Shown here: positions 15,583 to 24,289 of the stretch, one piece after another
How the letters are laid out: every line of letters begins with the position of its first letter
How positions within the stretch are numbered: the stretch's first letter is position 1
NCBI RefSeq assembly: GCF_004403065.1
Contig: NZ_SOHA01000025.1
Location: 1 to 45,086, forward strand
Origin: Cryobacterium cryoconiti
GTDB taxonomy: Bacteria > Actinomycetota > Actinomycetes > Actinomycetales > Microbacteriaceae
Direction: 5' to 3'
DNA length: 45,086 bases
Program-made: the position numbers and the translations under genes
The notes under the pieces: model-generated
The model's database searches: none
Seen by the model: the letters and a program-made list of their open reading frames with translations, nothing else
What the model was told of the DNA's origin: nothing

Positions 15583-17973
15583 CGCGTTCGCGGCTGGGCG
15601 TCCGATGCGTTGGGCGCCCGGCTGCCAGAGCGATACCGGCAACAGCGTCGCCTGCACCCGGGCCCGCCGCTCCGACCCCGAACGGATGCCGCGCAGCACC
15701 ACGTCGAGGTCGGCCGCCAGAGCCGCCGATCGCGCCGTGTCCCCCGTGCCCGACGATCGCGCGTACCGGCTACGCTCCGCCGCCACGAGCAGCCGCTCGA
15801 GAGCCTCGTTCACGCTCTCCTGCTCGGTGCCCCCGGCCGGTCCCGGCCGGGACTCGACGAGCCGACGCAGGCGGCCCGCGAGTTCCCGCGGCGTTTCGGT
15901 GTCCCGCACCTCGACACCGTGGTCCACGGCGGTGTCGCTCACTTCCCGCCAGGCCACGCCTGCTCCGTCCGGCCCGCGAAGGATGCCCCGGCGCCGCAAC
16001 CGGCGGCGGGTCACCCGAACGGCGGCCGGCACCAGGAGCAGGGCGAGCACCCCGGTGAGGAGGAGGCCGAGTCGGAGGAGGCCGCCGGCCTCCTCCTCGG
16101 GCGTTGCCGCGCCCTGTTCCCCATCGGCTGCGTTCTGTGCGCCGGCGTCCTCGGGCCGGGCTGCGCCCGACGGGGCGGTCTGGCCGGCCTCGTCGTTCGG
16201 CGCCGCGGCGCTTGTCTCGCGCGTGTAGTCGGGCACGCGGCCCCGGCTCGGCGTGGGCTCGAACGGCACCCAGCCCACACCCTCGAAGTAGATTTCGGTC
16301 CAGGCGTGCAGGTCGTGGGTGTCGACGCTGTACCGTCCGATCCCGGCGACGGAGCTCGACGCCGACAGGACCCCGGGCAGGTAGCCGATCGCGATCCGGG
16401 CGGGGATGCCGACCGAGCGGGCCATCACGGCCATCGCCGAGGAGAAGTGCACGCAGTACCCGCTCTTCACCTCGAGGAATGTGCTGACGACGTCGATGCC
16501 GCCGCCGTCGTAGTCGGCCTCCACGGGAGCCTCGGTGTCGTAGTCGAACTCGCTGCCGCGCAGGTACTCCTGCAGGGCCACGGCGGCGTCGTACGCCGTG
16601 GCCGCACCCGCGGTGACCTCACGTGCGGTGTCGCCGATCAGGGCCGGGGTCTGCGCCGGCAGTTCGAGGCTGTCCTGGATCCCGGACGGATAGTCGGCCT
16701 CGGCCTGCCGCAGCTGCTCCGCGGTGGGGGCGAGCGTGAGCGACGTCACGGTGTACTCCTGCCCGCGGGTCGTGTCGCTCGGACTGGCTATGGACCCGCT
16801 CGTCCCGTTCCAGTACCAGAAGCCCAGCAGCCCGGTCACCGAGCGGGCCGGCGCCGGAGTCGGCAGCCATCGGGTCGCCAGGCCGTCGATACCGATCGTG
16901 GTGATGGTCTCCCCGGTGGCGATCTCCGGAGACAAACCGGGCGGCAGGGCGATGTCATCGACGGTGTTCTCCCGGTTCCCCGGGGCGAGTCGCGCGGTCC
17001 AGTTACGGCCGGAGAACTCGTCGAGGGTCAGCATCCGGAGGTAGGGCGGCCGCGTCGCGGTAGTGCGGTAGTGCAGCACGGGCACGGCGTCCGGCCGGCG
17101 CAGGTCCTGTCCGAGGTTGATCATGGGACTCACACCGTTGGCGAAGAGCAGGCTGCCGCCCGGGCGCGCGCCGGCGAGGCCGCCGCCGGGCAGCACGGGC
17201 ATGGCGACGCTGACCACGATCGCGGCCACGACCGCGATGCCGCCCACGACGACCGCTCCCCCGGGGGCGACGGGCGCCCACGGACGACCGGGGGTGAACG
17301 CCGTGCTGCCGGCCTGGCGCATCCGGATCTCCACCCGCAGGAGCACCAGGTAGGCGACCGCCGTGAGCACGAGGGCGGGCAGGTTCGCCTTGCCGCCGAG
17401 CACCAGGCCCGGAACGAGCAGCGGCACCAGCACGGGCAGCCCGGCCAGCGCGGGCACCCGCAGCACCACTGCCAGCGTGTCGATCAGGATCGCCATCATT
17501 CCGGCGCCCACACCGAGCAGGAACAGGATGCCGGCGGTCGCTTCCGCGGGCGTCGATTGCATTTCAATGGAGAGCGTCCCGGCGAGCACCAGGTCGCGGA
17601 ACCGGTCGAGGGTCTCTCCGGTGGGAATCACCAGGACCCAGCCGGTTCCCGCGCCGAAGAGCAGCGTCAGGGTCGCCACCAGCAACCCGAACCCGAACAG
17701 GGGGCCGAGGAACCCGGGCACCCCGACCCGGCGCAGTCCGGCGCCGCCGAGCAGCACCACGGCGGCGACGATAGCCATCAGCCACCACCAGCCGGTCCCG
17801 TTCAGCAGGGGCGCGAGGGCGCCGCCGGCCACGGCCAGCAGCAGCAGGAGCGCTCCCGCGAGGGGCCATTGCGCCGAAGCGATGCGCATGGCCCGGATGG
17901 TCGGAACGGGCTGCCCGGCACCGGAGGCGGCCGGCGGGCCGCCGGTGGTGGTGTCGGCTTCAGACCGTGTCAT
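15580..17973 (-). CDS. TgpA-like membrane transglutaminase-domain protein (cassette A)
   Basis: 797 residues. The N-terminal half holds several membrane helices (for example ALLLLLAVAGGALAPLL). An extracytoplasmic transglutaminase-like domain (about 450-580) has catalytic Cys507 in SGYCVHFSSAMAVMARSVGI and His556 in DTHDLHAWTEIYFEGVGW; the usual acidic position is Glu572 in PFEPTP. A linker (about 590-630), another membrane helix (GLLLTGVLALLLVPAAV) and a cytoplasmic C-terminal tail follow. TgpA family members act on envelope proteins or peptides; the substrate here is unknown. The ATG at 17973 overlaps the DUF58 gene by 14 bases; the longer frame to 18081 is unlikely. Forms a coaD-moxR-DUF58-tgpA run. 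Confidence 0.87.
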   Translation of the reverse strand: MTRSEADTTTGGPPAASGAGQPVPTIRAMRIASAQWPLAGALLLLLAVAGGALAPLLNGTGWWWLMAIVAAVVLLGGAGLRRVGVPGFLGPLFGFGLLVATLTLLFGAGTGWVLVIPTGETLDRFRDLVLAGTLSIEMQSTPAEATAGILFLLGVGAGMMAILIDTLAVVLRVPALAGLPVLVPLLVPGLVLGGKANLPALVLTAVAYLVLLRVEIRMRQAGSTAFTPGRPWAPVAPGGAVVVGGIAVVAAIVVSVAMPVLPGGGLAGARPGGSLLFANGVSPMINLGQDLRRPDAVPVLHYRTTATRPPYLRMLTLDEFSGRNWTARLAPGNRENTVDDIALPPGLSPEIATGETITTIGIDGLATRWLPTPAPARSVTGLLGFWYWNGTSGSIASPSDTTRGQEYTVTSLTLAPTAEQLRQAEADYPSGIQDSLELPAQTPALIGDTAREVTAGAATAYDAAVALQEYLRGSEFDYDTEAPVEADYDGGGIDVVSTFLEVKSGYCVHFSSAMAVMARSVGIPARIAIGYLPGVLSASSSVAGIGRYSVDTHDLHAWTEIYFEGVGWVPFEPTPSRGRVPDYTRETSAAAPNDEAGQTAPSGAARPEDAGAQNAADGEQGAATPEEEAGGLLRLGLLLTGVLALLLVPAAVRVTRRRLRRRGILRGPDGAGVAWREVSDTAVDHGVEVRDTETPRELAGRLRRLVESRPGPAGGTEQESVNEALERLLVAAERSRYARSSGTGDTARSAALAADLDVVLRGIRSGSERRARVQATLLPVSLWQPGAQRIGRPAANA

Positions 17974-19543
17974 GAACGGGCCGCCCCTCGCCGATGAAAT
18001 CCGTCCAGGCGCGGGGAATGTCCCGGGCCTGGCGCAAACCGATACAGCGCCAGCCTGCCTCGCGGAGACGGCGTACGGCATCCGGATCGACCGTGTCCAG
18101 CACGAACGCCACCGCGGGCCTGCTCACGGTCACCAGGTTCGCCAGCCCGGCCACGTCCCGGGCGTCGACGGAGACCAGCACGGCGAAGGTGGGCTGCGCC
18201 TGGCCGCCGGCCTGCCCGGCCCCTCGGTTCGCGGAGGTTCCGGCGGTCCCGCCCGCGCGTCCCGGGTGCTCCTGGGCAGCCGGGGCAACCGGTACTGCCG
18301 CTTCCGGCTCCAGGACTTCCCAGAGCCCGGTCGGATCCACGGGCATCACGCGGGCCAGCCCCGCGAGGAGAAGCACGGCGCCGCCCGGGGACCGGAAGAC
18401 CGCCGGCGCCTCACCGCGCAACCCTCCTCGGCCGGCGTCCCCGCCGGTGCCCGGTTCACCCGGCTCGCCCGGCTGGCCCGGCTGGCCCGGCTGACCCGGC
18501 TCGCCCGGCTCGGACTGACCGCCGCCCGGCCTGCCCGGGCTCGGCTGGCTCGGGCTCGGCTGGCTCGGGCGCAGCTGGCTCGGGCCGAGCTCGACCAGGT
18601 CCACCTGGTACCCGGCCTCGAGCAGGTGTACGCCCACGGATGCCGTCAACTCGACGGCCACCTCGAAGGCCTGCTCGACGCGCGTGCGGCCCTGGCGCTG
18701 CGCATCGGCGTCCTCGCCGGCGTCGGCGCCAGCACCGGACGGGACGTCACGACGGCCGCGCAGGGCCGTGTCGAGCACGAGGCGGGCACCCGGGTTGCTC
18801 TGCTCTTCCTCCTGACGCACCATGATCTCGCCCCGCCGCGCCGTGGCCGGCCAGTTCACCCGGCGCAGCGGATCGCCGGGCCGGTACTCGCGTGCGATCA
18901 GCGGATCCGCGTTGTGATGGAGCCGCCGCAGCCGTTCCGGAACATCACCGTCGTTCAACGCGCTGGCGAGGCCTCGTCCGGCCAACGGGGTGACCCGGGG
19001 CGTCACCACGAGGTCGTGCGGCTCCCCCACCGACCACTCGCCGGAGGCAAGGCCGAACGGGTCCGAACGCCCGATCAGAACCGGTCCCGACGCGTAGACA
19101 CCGCGCTTGGAGACCGTGCTCCGGTATTGGAATCGAAGCGTGTCGGCGCCTGCCCCCTGCCCTCCCTGGGCGCGAGCCAGCCCGGGCAGCTCCGTGCTGT
19201 CCGGCAGCGTCAGCCCCGCATCGGCGGTGTCCCGCAGACGCAGACCCGTCACAGGCCGCGCCGAGAGGTTACGGAGGCTGAGCACCACCACGGCCTCGCC
19301 GCCGGCCGACACGACCGGTGGGCGCAGCATCCGTGTCACCTGCAGGCGCAGCGGACGCACGGAGACGTAGACGACGGCGGCCAGCGGGATCGCGAGGAGC
19401 AGGCCGGCGATGAACAGGAGATCGCGCTGATTGCCGATCAGGCCGAGGAGAAGCAGGCCGGCACCCAGGGCGAGGAACATCCCGCCTCGGAAGGTGAGCC
19501 GAGGTAACCAGAACGCCGCGCCGCGTCGCCGATTCACTGGCAT
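17960..19543 (-). CDS. DUF58 protein with collagen-like Pro/Gly linker (cassette A)
   Basis: 527 residues, usual partner of MoxR ATPases. Two N-terminal membrane helices (GGMFLALGAGLLLLGLIG and LLFIAGLLLAIPLAAVVYV), a beta-rich region, then the DUF58 motif EYRPGDPLRRVNWPATARRG. Between the motif and the C-terminus lies a low-complexity stretch (about 318-364) of PSQ/SQPSP and GEPGQPG units absent from the cassette B homologue. The C-terminal part resembles a degenerate vWA-like half. The ATG at 19543 follows the moxR stop by 4 bases; Met upstream at 19612 would lie inside moxR. Function unproven; in related systems DUF58 and MoxR assist assembly of envelope complexes. Confidence 0.85.
   Translation of the reverse strand: MPVNRRRGAAFWLPRLTFRGGMFLALGAGLLLLGLIGNQRDLLFIAGLLLAIPLAAVVYVSVRPLRLQVTRMLRPPVVSAGGEAVVVLSLRNLSARPVTGLRLRDTADAGLTLPDSTELPGLARAQGGQGAGADTLRFQYRSTVSKRGVYASGPVLIGRSDPFGLASGEWSVGEPHDLVVTPRVTPLAGRGLASALNDGDVPERLRRLHHNADPLIAREYRPGDPLRRVNWPATARRGEIMVRQEEEQSNPGARLVLDTALRGRRDVPSGAGADAGEDADAQRQGRTRVEQAFEVAVELTASVGVHLLEAGYQVDLVELGPSQLRPSQPSPSQPSPGRPGGGQSEPGEPGQPGQPGQPGEPGEPGTGGDAGRGGLRGEAPAVFRSPGGAVLLLAGLARVMPVDPTGLWEVLEPEAAVPVAPAAQEHPGRAGGTAGTSANRGAGQAGGQAQPTFAVLVSVDARDVAGLANLVTVSRPAVAFVLDTVDPDAVRRLREAGWRCIGLRQARDIPRAWTDFIGEGRPVHDTV
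18452..18585. repeat. Short tandem repeats encoding a Pro/Gly/Ser linker inside the DUF58 gene
   Basis: About seven 9-base units of the type CGGCTSGCC (18452-18514) encode GEPGQPG-like triplets. A second set of 15-base units, CGGGCTCGGCTGGCT and variants (about 18536-18580), encodes SQPSP units. All stay in frame, so length changes by slippage would only change linker length. Confidence 0.75.
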
Positions 19544-19547
19544 GGCG

Positions 19548-20609
19548 TCAGGTGTGCCCGGGGGCGCCGACGGGAACGGGGGTGGCGGCGACGATCCGGC
19601 GCACGATGTCATCGACCACGGCGCCGCTGTCCTGGTGGTGGCCGAGCACTCGACTGCTGGGCACCAGACGGTGCCCGAGAACGGCCACCGCCAGCGCGTC
19701 GATGTCGTCCGGCAACACGTAGTCCCTTCCGTGCAGTGCCGCCCGGGACTTGGCCGCCCGGATCAGCTGCAGCGTGGCCCGGGGGCTGGCGCCGAGGCGC
19801 AGGTCGCGATCGTCCCGGGTGGCGCGCACGAGGCTGACCGCGTATTCCTTGACCGCCGCAGAGGCGAAGACATTCCGCACGGCCGTCATCATGCCTCGCA
19901 GCTCGGCCCCGGTGACGACCGCCTCGATCCCGTCCAGGGGGCTCGAGGTGTCGCGGGCGTCCAGCATCCGCAGTTCGGACTCGTTGTCGGGGTAGCCCAT
20001 CGAGATGCGGGCCATGAACCGGTCCCGCTGGGCCTCCGGCAGGGCATAGGTGCCCTCCATCTCGATCGGGTTCTGGGTGGCCACGACGGTGAACGGCAAC
20101 GGCAGCAGATAGGTGGTGCCGTCGACCGTGACCTGGCGTTCCTCCATGCATTCCAGCAACGCGGACTGCGTCTTCGGGCTCGCCCGGTTGATCTCATCGC
20201 CGATCACGATGTTGGCGAAGATGGCGCCCGGTTTGAACTCGAACCGGCGGTCCACCTGATTGAACACCGACACACCCGTCACGTCGGAGGGCAGCAGGTC
20301 GGGGGTGAACTGGATGCGGCTGACCGTGCAGTGCACGGATTTGGCCAGGGCCTTGGCCAGCATCGTCTTGCCCACACCGGGAACGTCTTCGATCAGGAGA
20401 TGCCCCTGGGCCAGCAACACGGTGAGGGCGCAGCTCACGGCGGAGTGCTTGCCGTCGATGACGGTCTCCATGTTGCGGATGATCGAGCGCGCCGCCGCCT
20501 CCACGGCCGAGAGATCCATCAGGGTCTCGTCGTCGGAATCGACGACAGGCCCGTCCGTGGCCCCGGCGAGCGCCGGGGCGTTGACCACACGAACGGGCGA
20601 GGCGCTCAC
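19548..20609 (-). CDS. MoxR-family AAA+ ATPase (cassette A)
   Basis: 353-residue chaperone-like ATPase. Walker A in [18 protein letters not shown] (Lys81), Walker B and following motif in [20 protein letters not shown], sensor region [20 protein letters not shown], and C-terminal [19 protein letters not shown]. About 35 N-terminal residues precede the AAA+ core. Start is GTG, sharing GTGA with the coaD stop. Followed by DUF58 and transglutaminase genes, the usual MoxR-DUF58-TgpA trio; role in loading or maturing that membrane complex is inferred from the family. Confidence 0.93.
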   Translation of the reverse strand: MSASPVRVVNAPALAGATDGPVVDSDDETLMDLSAVEAAARSIIRNMETVIDGKHSAVSCALTVLLAQGHLLIEDVPGVGKTMLAKALAKSVHCTVSRIQFTPDLLPSDVTGVSVFNQVDRRFEFKPGAIFANIVIGDEINRASPKTQSALLECMEERQVTVDGTTYLLPLPFTVVATQNPIEMEGTYALPEAQRDRFMARISMGYPDNESELRMLDARDTSSPLDGIEAVVTGAELRGMMTAVRNVFASAAVKEYAVSLVRATRDDRDLRLGASPRATLQLIRAAKSRAALHGRDYVLPDDIDALAVAVLGHRLVPSSRVLGHHQDSGAVVDDIVRRIVAATPVPVGAPGHT

Positions 20610-21094
20610 ACGGGTGCCTTCTGCAGGAACTCCGCAACGGCTCGCGGAACGTACGGGGTGATATCGCCGCCGAGGGCGGCAACCTGGCGCACCAGGGAGC
20701 TGGACACGTGCGCGTTGGCCGGGTCGGGCAACAGGAACACGGTCTCCACGGCGGCGAGGTTGCGGTTCACGATCGCCATCGGGGTCTCGTAGGCCACATC
20801 GACCTGGGAGCGGATGCCCTTGATCAGCACGCTGGCCCCGACCTCGAGGCAGTAGTCCACGAGCAGCCCCACGCTCCAGGAGGAGACCACGATGTTCTCC
20901 GGCAGCCCGGCATCCGAAATGGACCGTTGCAGCAGGGCGACCCGCTGCGCAATCGGCAGCAGCGCCGTCTTGCCGGGGTTGTGCACGACGAGCACATGCA
21001 GTTCGTCGAAGATACCGGCCGCCCGGGCGATCACGTCGAGATGACCCCGGGTGACGGGGTCGAAGGAACCAGGTACGACGGCGATCCTGCGCAT
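20606..21094 (-). CDS. coaD: Phosphopantetheine adenylyltransferase
   Basis: Catalyses the fourth step of coenzyme A synthesis, 4'-phosphopantetheine plus ATP to dephospho-CoA. 162 residues from the ATG at 21094. Nucleotidyltransferase motif [20 protein letters not shown] with GHLD (the T/HxGH element), and the C-terminal [17 protein letters not shown] (an ISSTxVR-like motif). The ATG has AGGG 8 bases upstream, so it is preferred to a GTG at 21103, which lies within that motif. Overlaps moxR by 4 bases, an unusual coupling of a housekeeping gene to a MoxR cassette. Confidence 0.94.
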   Translation of the reverse strand: MRRIAVVPGSFDPVTRGHLDVIARAAGIFDELHVLVVHNPGKTALLPIAQRVALLQRSISDAGLPENIVVSSWSVGLLVDYCLEVGASVLIKGIRSQVDVAYETPMAIVNRNLAAVETVFLLPDPANAHVSSSLVRQVAALGGDITPYVPRAVAEFLQKAPV

Positions 21095-21154
21095 AGCGCT
21101 CACCCTAGCCCGAGACCGTGGACGGTTCCTGTGCGTGGGCTGATCTCGGCCCCG

Positions 21155-23386
21155 TCAGGACTTGGTCAGCGAGGCTCGCTCCGCGTCGTCCAGGCGACGA
21201 CGCACCGCGTCCCGCAGCGCCGGGACGCTCTCGAGGTGCGGGTCATGCTCGCTCAGGCGCTGGGCGTGGCCGCGGGCCTCCCCGATGAGGTCCCCATCGG
21301 TGGCCACTCGCAGCAGGCGCAGCGAGGAACGGCCCCCGGACTGGTTGTTGCCGAGGACATCGCCTTCCCGGCGCAACTCGAGGTCGACCTGGGCCAGTTC
21401 GAAACCGTCGAGCGTGGCCGCCACCGCCTCCACGCGCTCGCGCGCGATGGTCTCCGCCTCGGCGGTCGTGACCAGCAGGCAGAGCCCCGGCACGCCGCCG
21501 CGGCCCACCCGGCCGCGCAGCTGATGCAGCTGGGAGACGCCGAACCGATCGGCGTCCAGCACCACCATGGCGGAGGCGTTGGGCACGTCGACGCCGACCT
21601 CGATCACGGTCGTCGCCACGAGCACGTCGATCTGCCCTGCAGCGAAGGCCCTCATGGTCTGGTCTTTCTCGTCGCTGGTCATGCGCCCGTGCAGCGGTTC
21701 GATGCGGGCCGCGGCGAGGGCCGGGTTGCGGCGCAGTTCGGCGAGCACCACTTCGACGGATGCCGTTTCGACGAGTGCCGTTTCGACGAGTGCCGGAGCG
21801 GCCGTCTCCGGGTCGACCTCCGCCCCCTCCTCCAGCTGCTTCGGGGCGATGGCCGGGCAGACCACGAATCCCTGGCGCCCCAGGGCGAGTTCTTCGGCCA
21901 GTCGAGTCCACACCCGCATCACCCAGCCGGGCTTCTCGAAGAGCGGCACGACGAACGTCTCGATGCCCTGCCGCCCCTCCGGCAGCTCGGCGATGGTGCT
22001 CACGTCGAGGTCGCCGAACACCGTCATGGCCACCGTGCGCGGGATCGGGGTGGCGGTGAGTACCAGCACGTGCGGTGGCAGGGCACCCTTCAGCCGCAGG
22101 GCCTCGCGCTGGTCCACACCGAAGCGGTGCTGCTCGTCGACGACGACCAGGCCGAGGTCGAAGAACGTGACCTTGTCTCCGAGCAGGGCGTGCGTGCCGA
22201 TCACGATCTTCGCCTGCCCGGACACCACCCGCAGCAGCGCCTTGCGGCGCTCGGCCACGGGCAGCTGACCGGTGAGCAGGGTCGGCATCAACTCGGCCGA
22301 CAGCTCGGGCCCGAGCGAACGCACGATCGAGCGCAGGTGCTGGGCCGCCAGCACCTCGGTGGGAGCCAGCAGGGCGGACTGGCCTCCCGAATCGGCGACG
22401 GCGAGCATGCCCCGCAGGGCCACCACGGTCTTGCCGGAGCCGACCTCCCCCTGCACGAGCCGGTTCATCGGCGCGGTCTGGGCCAGGTCGGCGGCCATTT
22501 CCGCGGCCACGCCCTGCTGGTCGGCGGTGAGGGTGAAGGGAAGGCCGGCGTCGAATCGATCGAGCAGGCCGCCGGGTACCGCTGCGCGCGCGGTGGACAG
22601 CTGCTGCCGGGCGGTGAGCCGCTGCTGCACCAGGGCGCTCTGCAGCACGAAGGCCTCGGTGAACCGCAGGGTGTCGCGGGCGCGGCGCCAATCCGAATCG
22701 GTTTCCGGTCGGTGGATCAGCTCGAGGGCACGGCCCTGAGGCAGCAGCCCGCGCTCGCCGCGCAGCTCCGCCGGGATCGGGTCGGGCACGAGACCCACGC
22801 TGTCGAGCAGGATCGCGATGGTCTGCGCGATCTGCCAGCTGGCCATGGTGTTGGTCGCCGGATAGATCGCGACGGGCTGCTCGATCCAGAGTTTGGCGGC
22901 CTCGGCATCCTCGGGCATCTCGGGCTCGTCGTCGGCGCCGGGGCCGGGGCCGAAGAGCTTGTAGGTGGGGTGCGTGAGCTGCAGGTGGCCGCGGTAGTCG
23001 GAGACCTTGCCCGCGAACATGCCGCGCATGCCGGGTTGGAGCTGCCTGGCCCGCCAGGACTGGTTGAACCAGGTGAGGCTGAGGATGCCGCGGCCGTCGG
23101 AGATCTTCACCTCGACGATCGATCCCTTGCGGGCCTTCATCGCGCGTTCCTCGACACTGCGAATCTCGGCGACGATCGTCACGTTCTCGTCGAGCGGCAG
23201 CAGGCTGATCGAGGAGAGCTCCCCGCGGCGGGCGTAGCGGCGCGGGTAATGGCTGAGCAGGTCGCCGACGGTGTCCACGCCGAACGCCTTGCCCAGGGCG
23301 ACGGCCGTCTTGCCGCCCACCACGTTGGCGAGCCTGCTGTCGAGGGTCACCGGGGCGAGTTTCTCGGCAGCCTCCGAATCGCTCAT
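21155..23386 (-). CDS. recG: ATP-dependent DNA helicase RecG
   Basis: Branch-migrating helicase for stalled forks and recombination intermediates. 743 residues from the ATG at 23386. N-terminal wedge/OB region (RKGSIVEVKISDGRGILSLT), Walker A GEVGSGKTVVAL, motif II VVDEQHRFGVDQREAL, motif III LVLTATPIPRT, and C-terminal motifs TTVIEVGVDVPNASAMVV and QLRGRVGRG. Between the helicase halves is a short extension containing ALVETALVETASVEV, encoded by three 15-base tandem units at 21751-21795. The frame stays open to 24232 across rsmD and a repeat array, which is not coding here. Divergent from rsmD. Confidence 0.96.
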   Translation of the reverse strand: MSDSEAAEKLAPVTLDSRLANVVGGKTAVALGKAFGVDTVGDLLSHYPRRYARRGELSSISLLPLDENVTIVAEIRSVEERAMKARKGSIVEVKISDGRGILSLTWFNQSWRARQLQPGMRGMFAGKVSDYRGHLQLTHPTYKLFGPGPGADDEPEMPEDAEAAKLWIEQPVAIYPATNTMASWQIAQTIAILLDSVGLVPDPIPAELRGERGLLPQGRALELIHRPETDSDWRRARDTLRFTEAFVLQSALVQQRLTARQQLSTARAAVPGGLLDRFDAGLPFTLTADQQGVAAEMAADLAQTAPMNRLVQGEVGSGKTVVALRGMLAVADSGGQSALLAPTEVLAAQHLRSIVRSLGPELSAELMPTLLTGQLPVAERRKALLRVVSGQAKIVIGTHALLGDKVTFFDLGLVVVDEQHRFGVDQREALRLKGALPPHVLVLTATPIPRTVAMTVFGDLDVSTIAELPEGRQGIETFVVPLFEKPGWVMRVWTRLAEELALGRQGFVVCPAIAPKQLEEGAEVDPETAAPALVETALVETASVEVVLAELRRNPALAAARIEPLHGRMTSDEKDQTMRAFAAGQIDVLVATTVIEVGVDVPNASAMVVLDADRFGVSQLHQLRGRVGRGGVPGLCLLVTTAEAETIARERVEAVAATLDGFELAQVDLELRREGDVLGNNQSGGRSSLRLLRVATDGDLIGEARGHAQRLSEHDPHLESVPALRDAVRRRLDDAERASLTKS

Positions 23387-23401
23387 GCTTCGATCGTAGG
23401 C

Positions 23402-23437
23402 GGCGCCTCTGACCTGCGGCGCCGAGGACGATAAACT
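23402..23437. promoter_or_regulatory. recG/rsmD divergent promoter region
   Basis: The 60-base gap between divergent recG and rsmD has two GCGGCGCC copies 16 bases apart (23400-23407 and 23416-23423) and a TAAACT -10-like box (23432-23437) 9 bases before the rsmD ATG with no ribosome binding site. The paired palindromes could be a protein site; this is speculative. Confidence 0.35.
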
Positions 23438-23446
23438 CGATGGGTT

Positions 23447-24025
23447 ATGACGCGAATCGTCGCCGGGTTTGCCGGTTCCCTGCCTCTGGCGGTGCCCAAG
23501 ACCGGCACCCGCCCCACCAGTGACCGTGTGCGGGAGGCGATCTTCTCGGCGCTCGACGCGCGCGACATCATCCGCGGTTCCCGGGTGCTCGACCTGTACG
23601 CCGGCTCGGGTGGGCTGGGCCTGGAGGCCGCCAGCCGCGGAGCGCGCATCGTGACTCTCGTCGACAACAACTTCGGCGCGGCGCAGATGTGTCGCAAGAA
23701 CACCGAGGCCGTGCTGCGTTCGGCGCCGAAGCAGGGCGCCCCGAAGATCAAGGTGAGCAGCCAGGCCGTTCAGTCGTTCCTCGCGGCCACCGGCGAGGGC
23801 TTCGACCTGGTCTTCATCGACCCGCCGTACGACCTCGCCGAGACCGAGCTCGGCCACAACCTCGCCGCCCTGGCGCCGCTGCTCGACCCCGACGCCCTCG
23901 TCATCGTCGAACGCAGTTCGCGCTCTCCCGAGCCGCTCTGGGGTCCCGGCCTGGAGTCGGACCGCCGCAAGGACTACGGCGACACGACCGTCTGGTACGC
24001 CTCCCCCGTGCTGCCCGCCGACTGA
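23447..24025 (+). CDS. rsmD: 16S rRNA (guanine966-N2)-methyltransferase RsmD
   Basis: SAM-dependent methyltransferase of 16S rRNA G966. 192 residues. Begins MTRIVAGFAGSLPLAVPKTG with the conserved RPTSDRVREAIFSAL, SAM-binding motif VLDLYAGSGGLGLEAASRGA and catalytic motif FIDPPYDL. Normally rsmD is next to coaD; here recG lies between and runs the other way. Ends before a 264-base repeat-filled gap. Confidence 0.95.
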   Translation: MTRIVAGFAGSLPLAVPKTGTRPTSDRVREAIFSALDARDIIRGSRVLDLYAGSGGLGLEAASRGARIVTLVDNNFGAAQMCRKNTEAVLRSAPKQGAPKIKVSSQAVQSFLAATGEGFDLVFIDPPYDLAETELGHNLAALAPLLDPDALVIVERSSRSPEPLWGPGLESDRRKDYGDTTVWYASPVLPAD

Positions 24026-24034
24026 GTCGTGCCG

Positions 24035-24180
24035 CTCGCGGCGCACCCTGTGGCTCGCGGCGCACCCTGTGGCTCGCGGCGCACCTTCTGGCTCGCGGCG
24101 CACCTTCTGGCTCGCGGCGCACCTTGTGGCTCGCGGCGCATGCTCTAACGTGCGCCCGCTTCCATAGGGTGCGCCGCGAC
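24035..24180. repeat. Six 19-bp direct repeats plus one inverted copy between convergent rsmD and thiL
   Basis: Units start at 24035, 24054, 24073, 24092, 24111 and 24130. Each begins CTCGCGGCGCACC (the last degenerates to CTCGCGGCGCATG) and ends in a variable CTGTGG/TTCTGG/TTGTGG. At 24166-24180 an inverted copy, AGGGTGCGCCGCGAC, could pair with any unit, giving several alternative hairpins. The rest of the gap to 24289 holds shorter repeats such as CTCCGACGTGCGG twice. No gene or tRNA is visible from 24026 to 24289. Spacers are too short for CRISPR. Confidence 0.8.
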
Positions 24181-24289
24181 GGGCGGGCACGGCCTCCGAT
24201 GACGCTGGCCGACGGATGCCGGATGCCGGCACTCCGACGGGTGGGACGCTCTCCGACGTGCGGCCGGCCCTCCGACGTGCGGACGGCGC

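Noticed and set aside
17974..18081. Longer cassette A transglutaminase start at 18081
   Set aside because: Would lie fully within the DUF58 gene; the ATG at 17973 gives the expected 14-base overlap and a plausible cytoplasmic N-terminus.
15610..19507. Long + strand frames opposite the cassette A genes
   Set aside because: Antisense shadows with His/Gly/Arg-rich low-complexity sequence; both minus-strand genes have clear family motifs.
23402..23423. Paired GGCGCC sites as a restriction-modification signal
   Set aside because: Six-base GC palindromes are expected often by chance at this composition and no methylase or endonuclease gene is nearby.
20708..23434. 908-codon + strand frame opposite coaD and recG
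   Set aside because: Antisense to a motif-complete RecG; composition is typical of shadow frames.
24035..24180. Possible CRISPR array
   Set aside because: Units are contiguous 19-base repeats without unique 30-40-base spacers and there are no cas genes nearby.
23387..24232. N-terminal extension of RecG to 24232
   Set aside because: It would cross rsmD and the 19-bp repeat array; the ATG at 23386 gives a normal RecG start.
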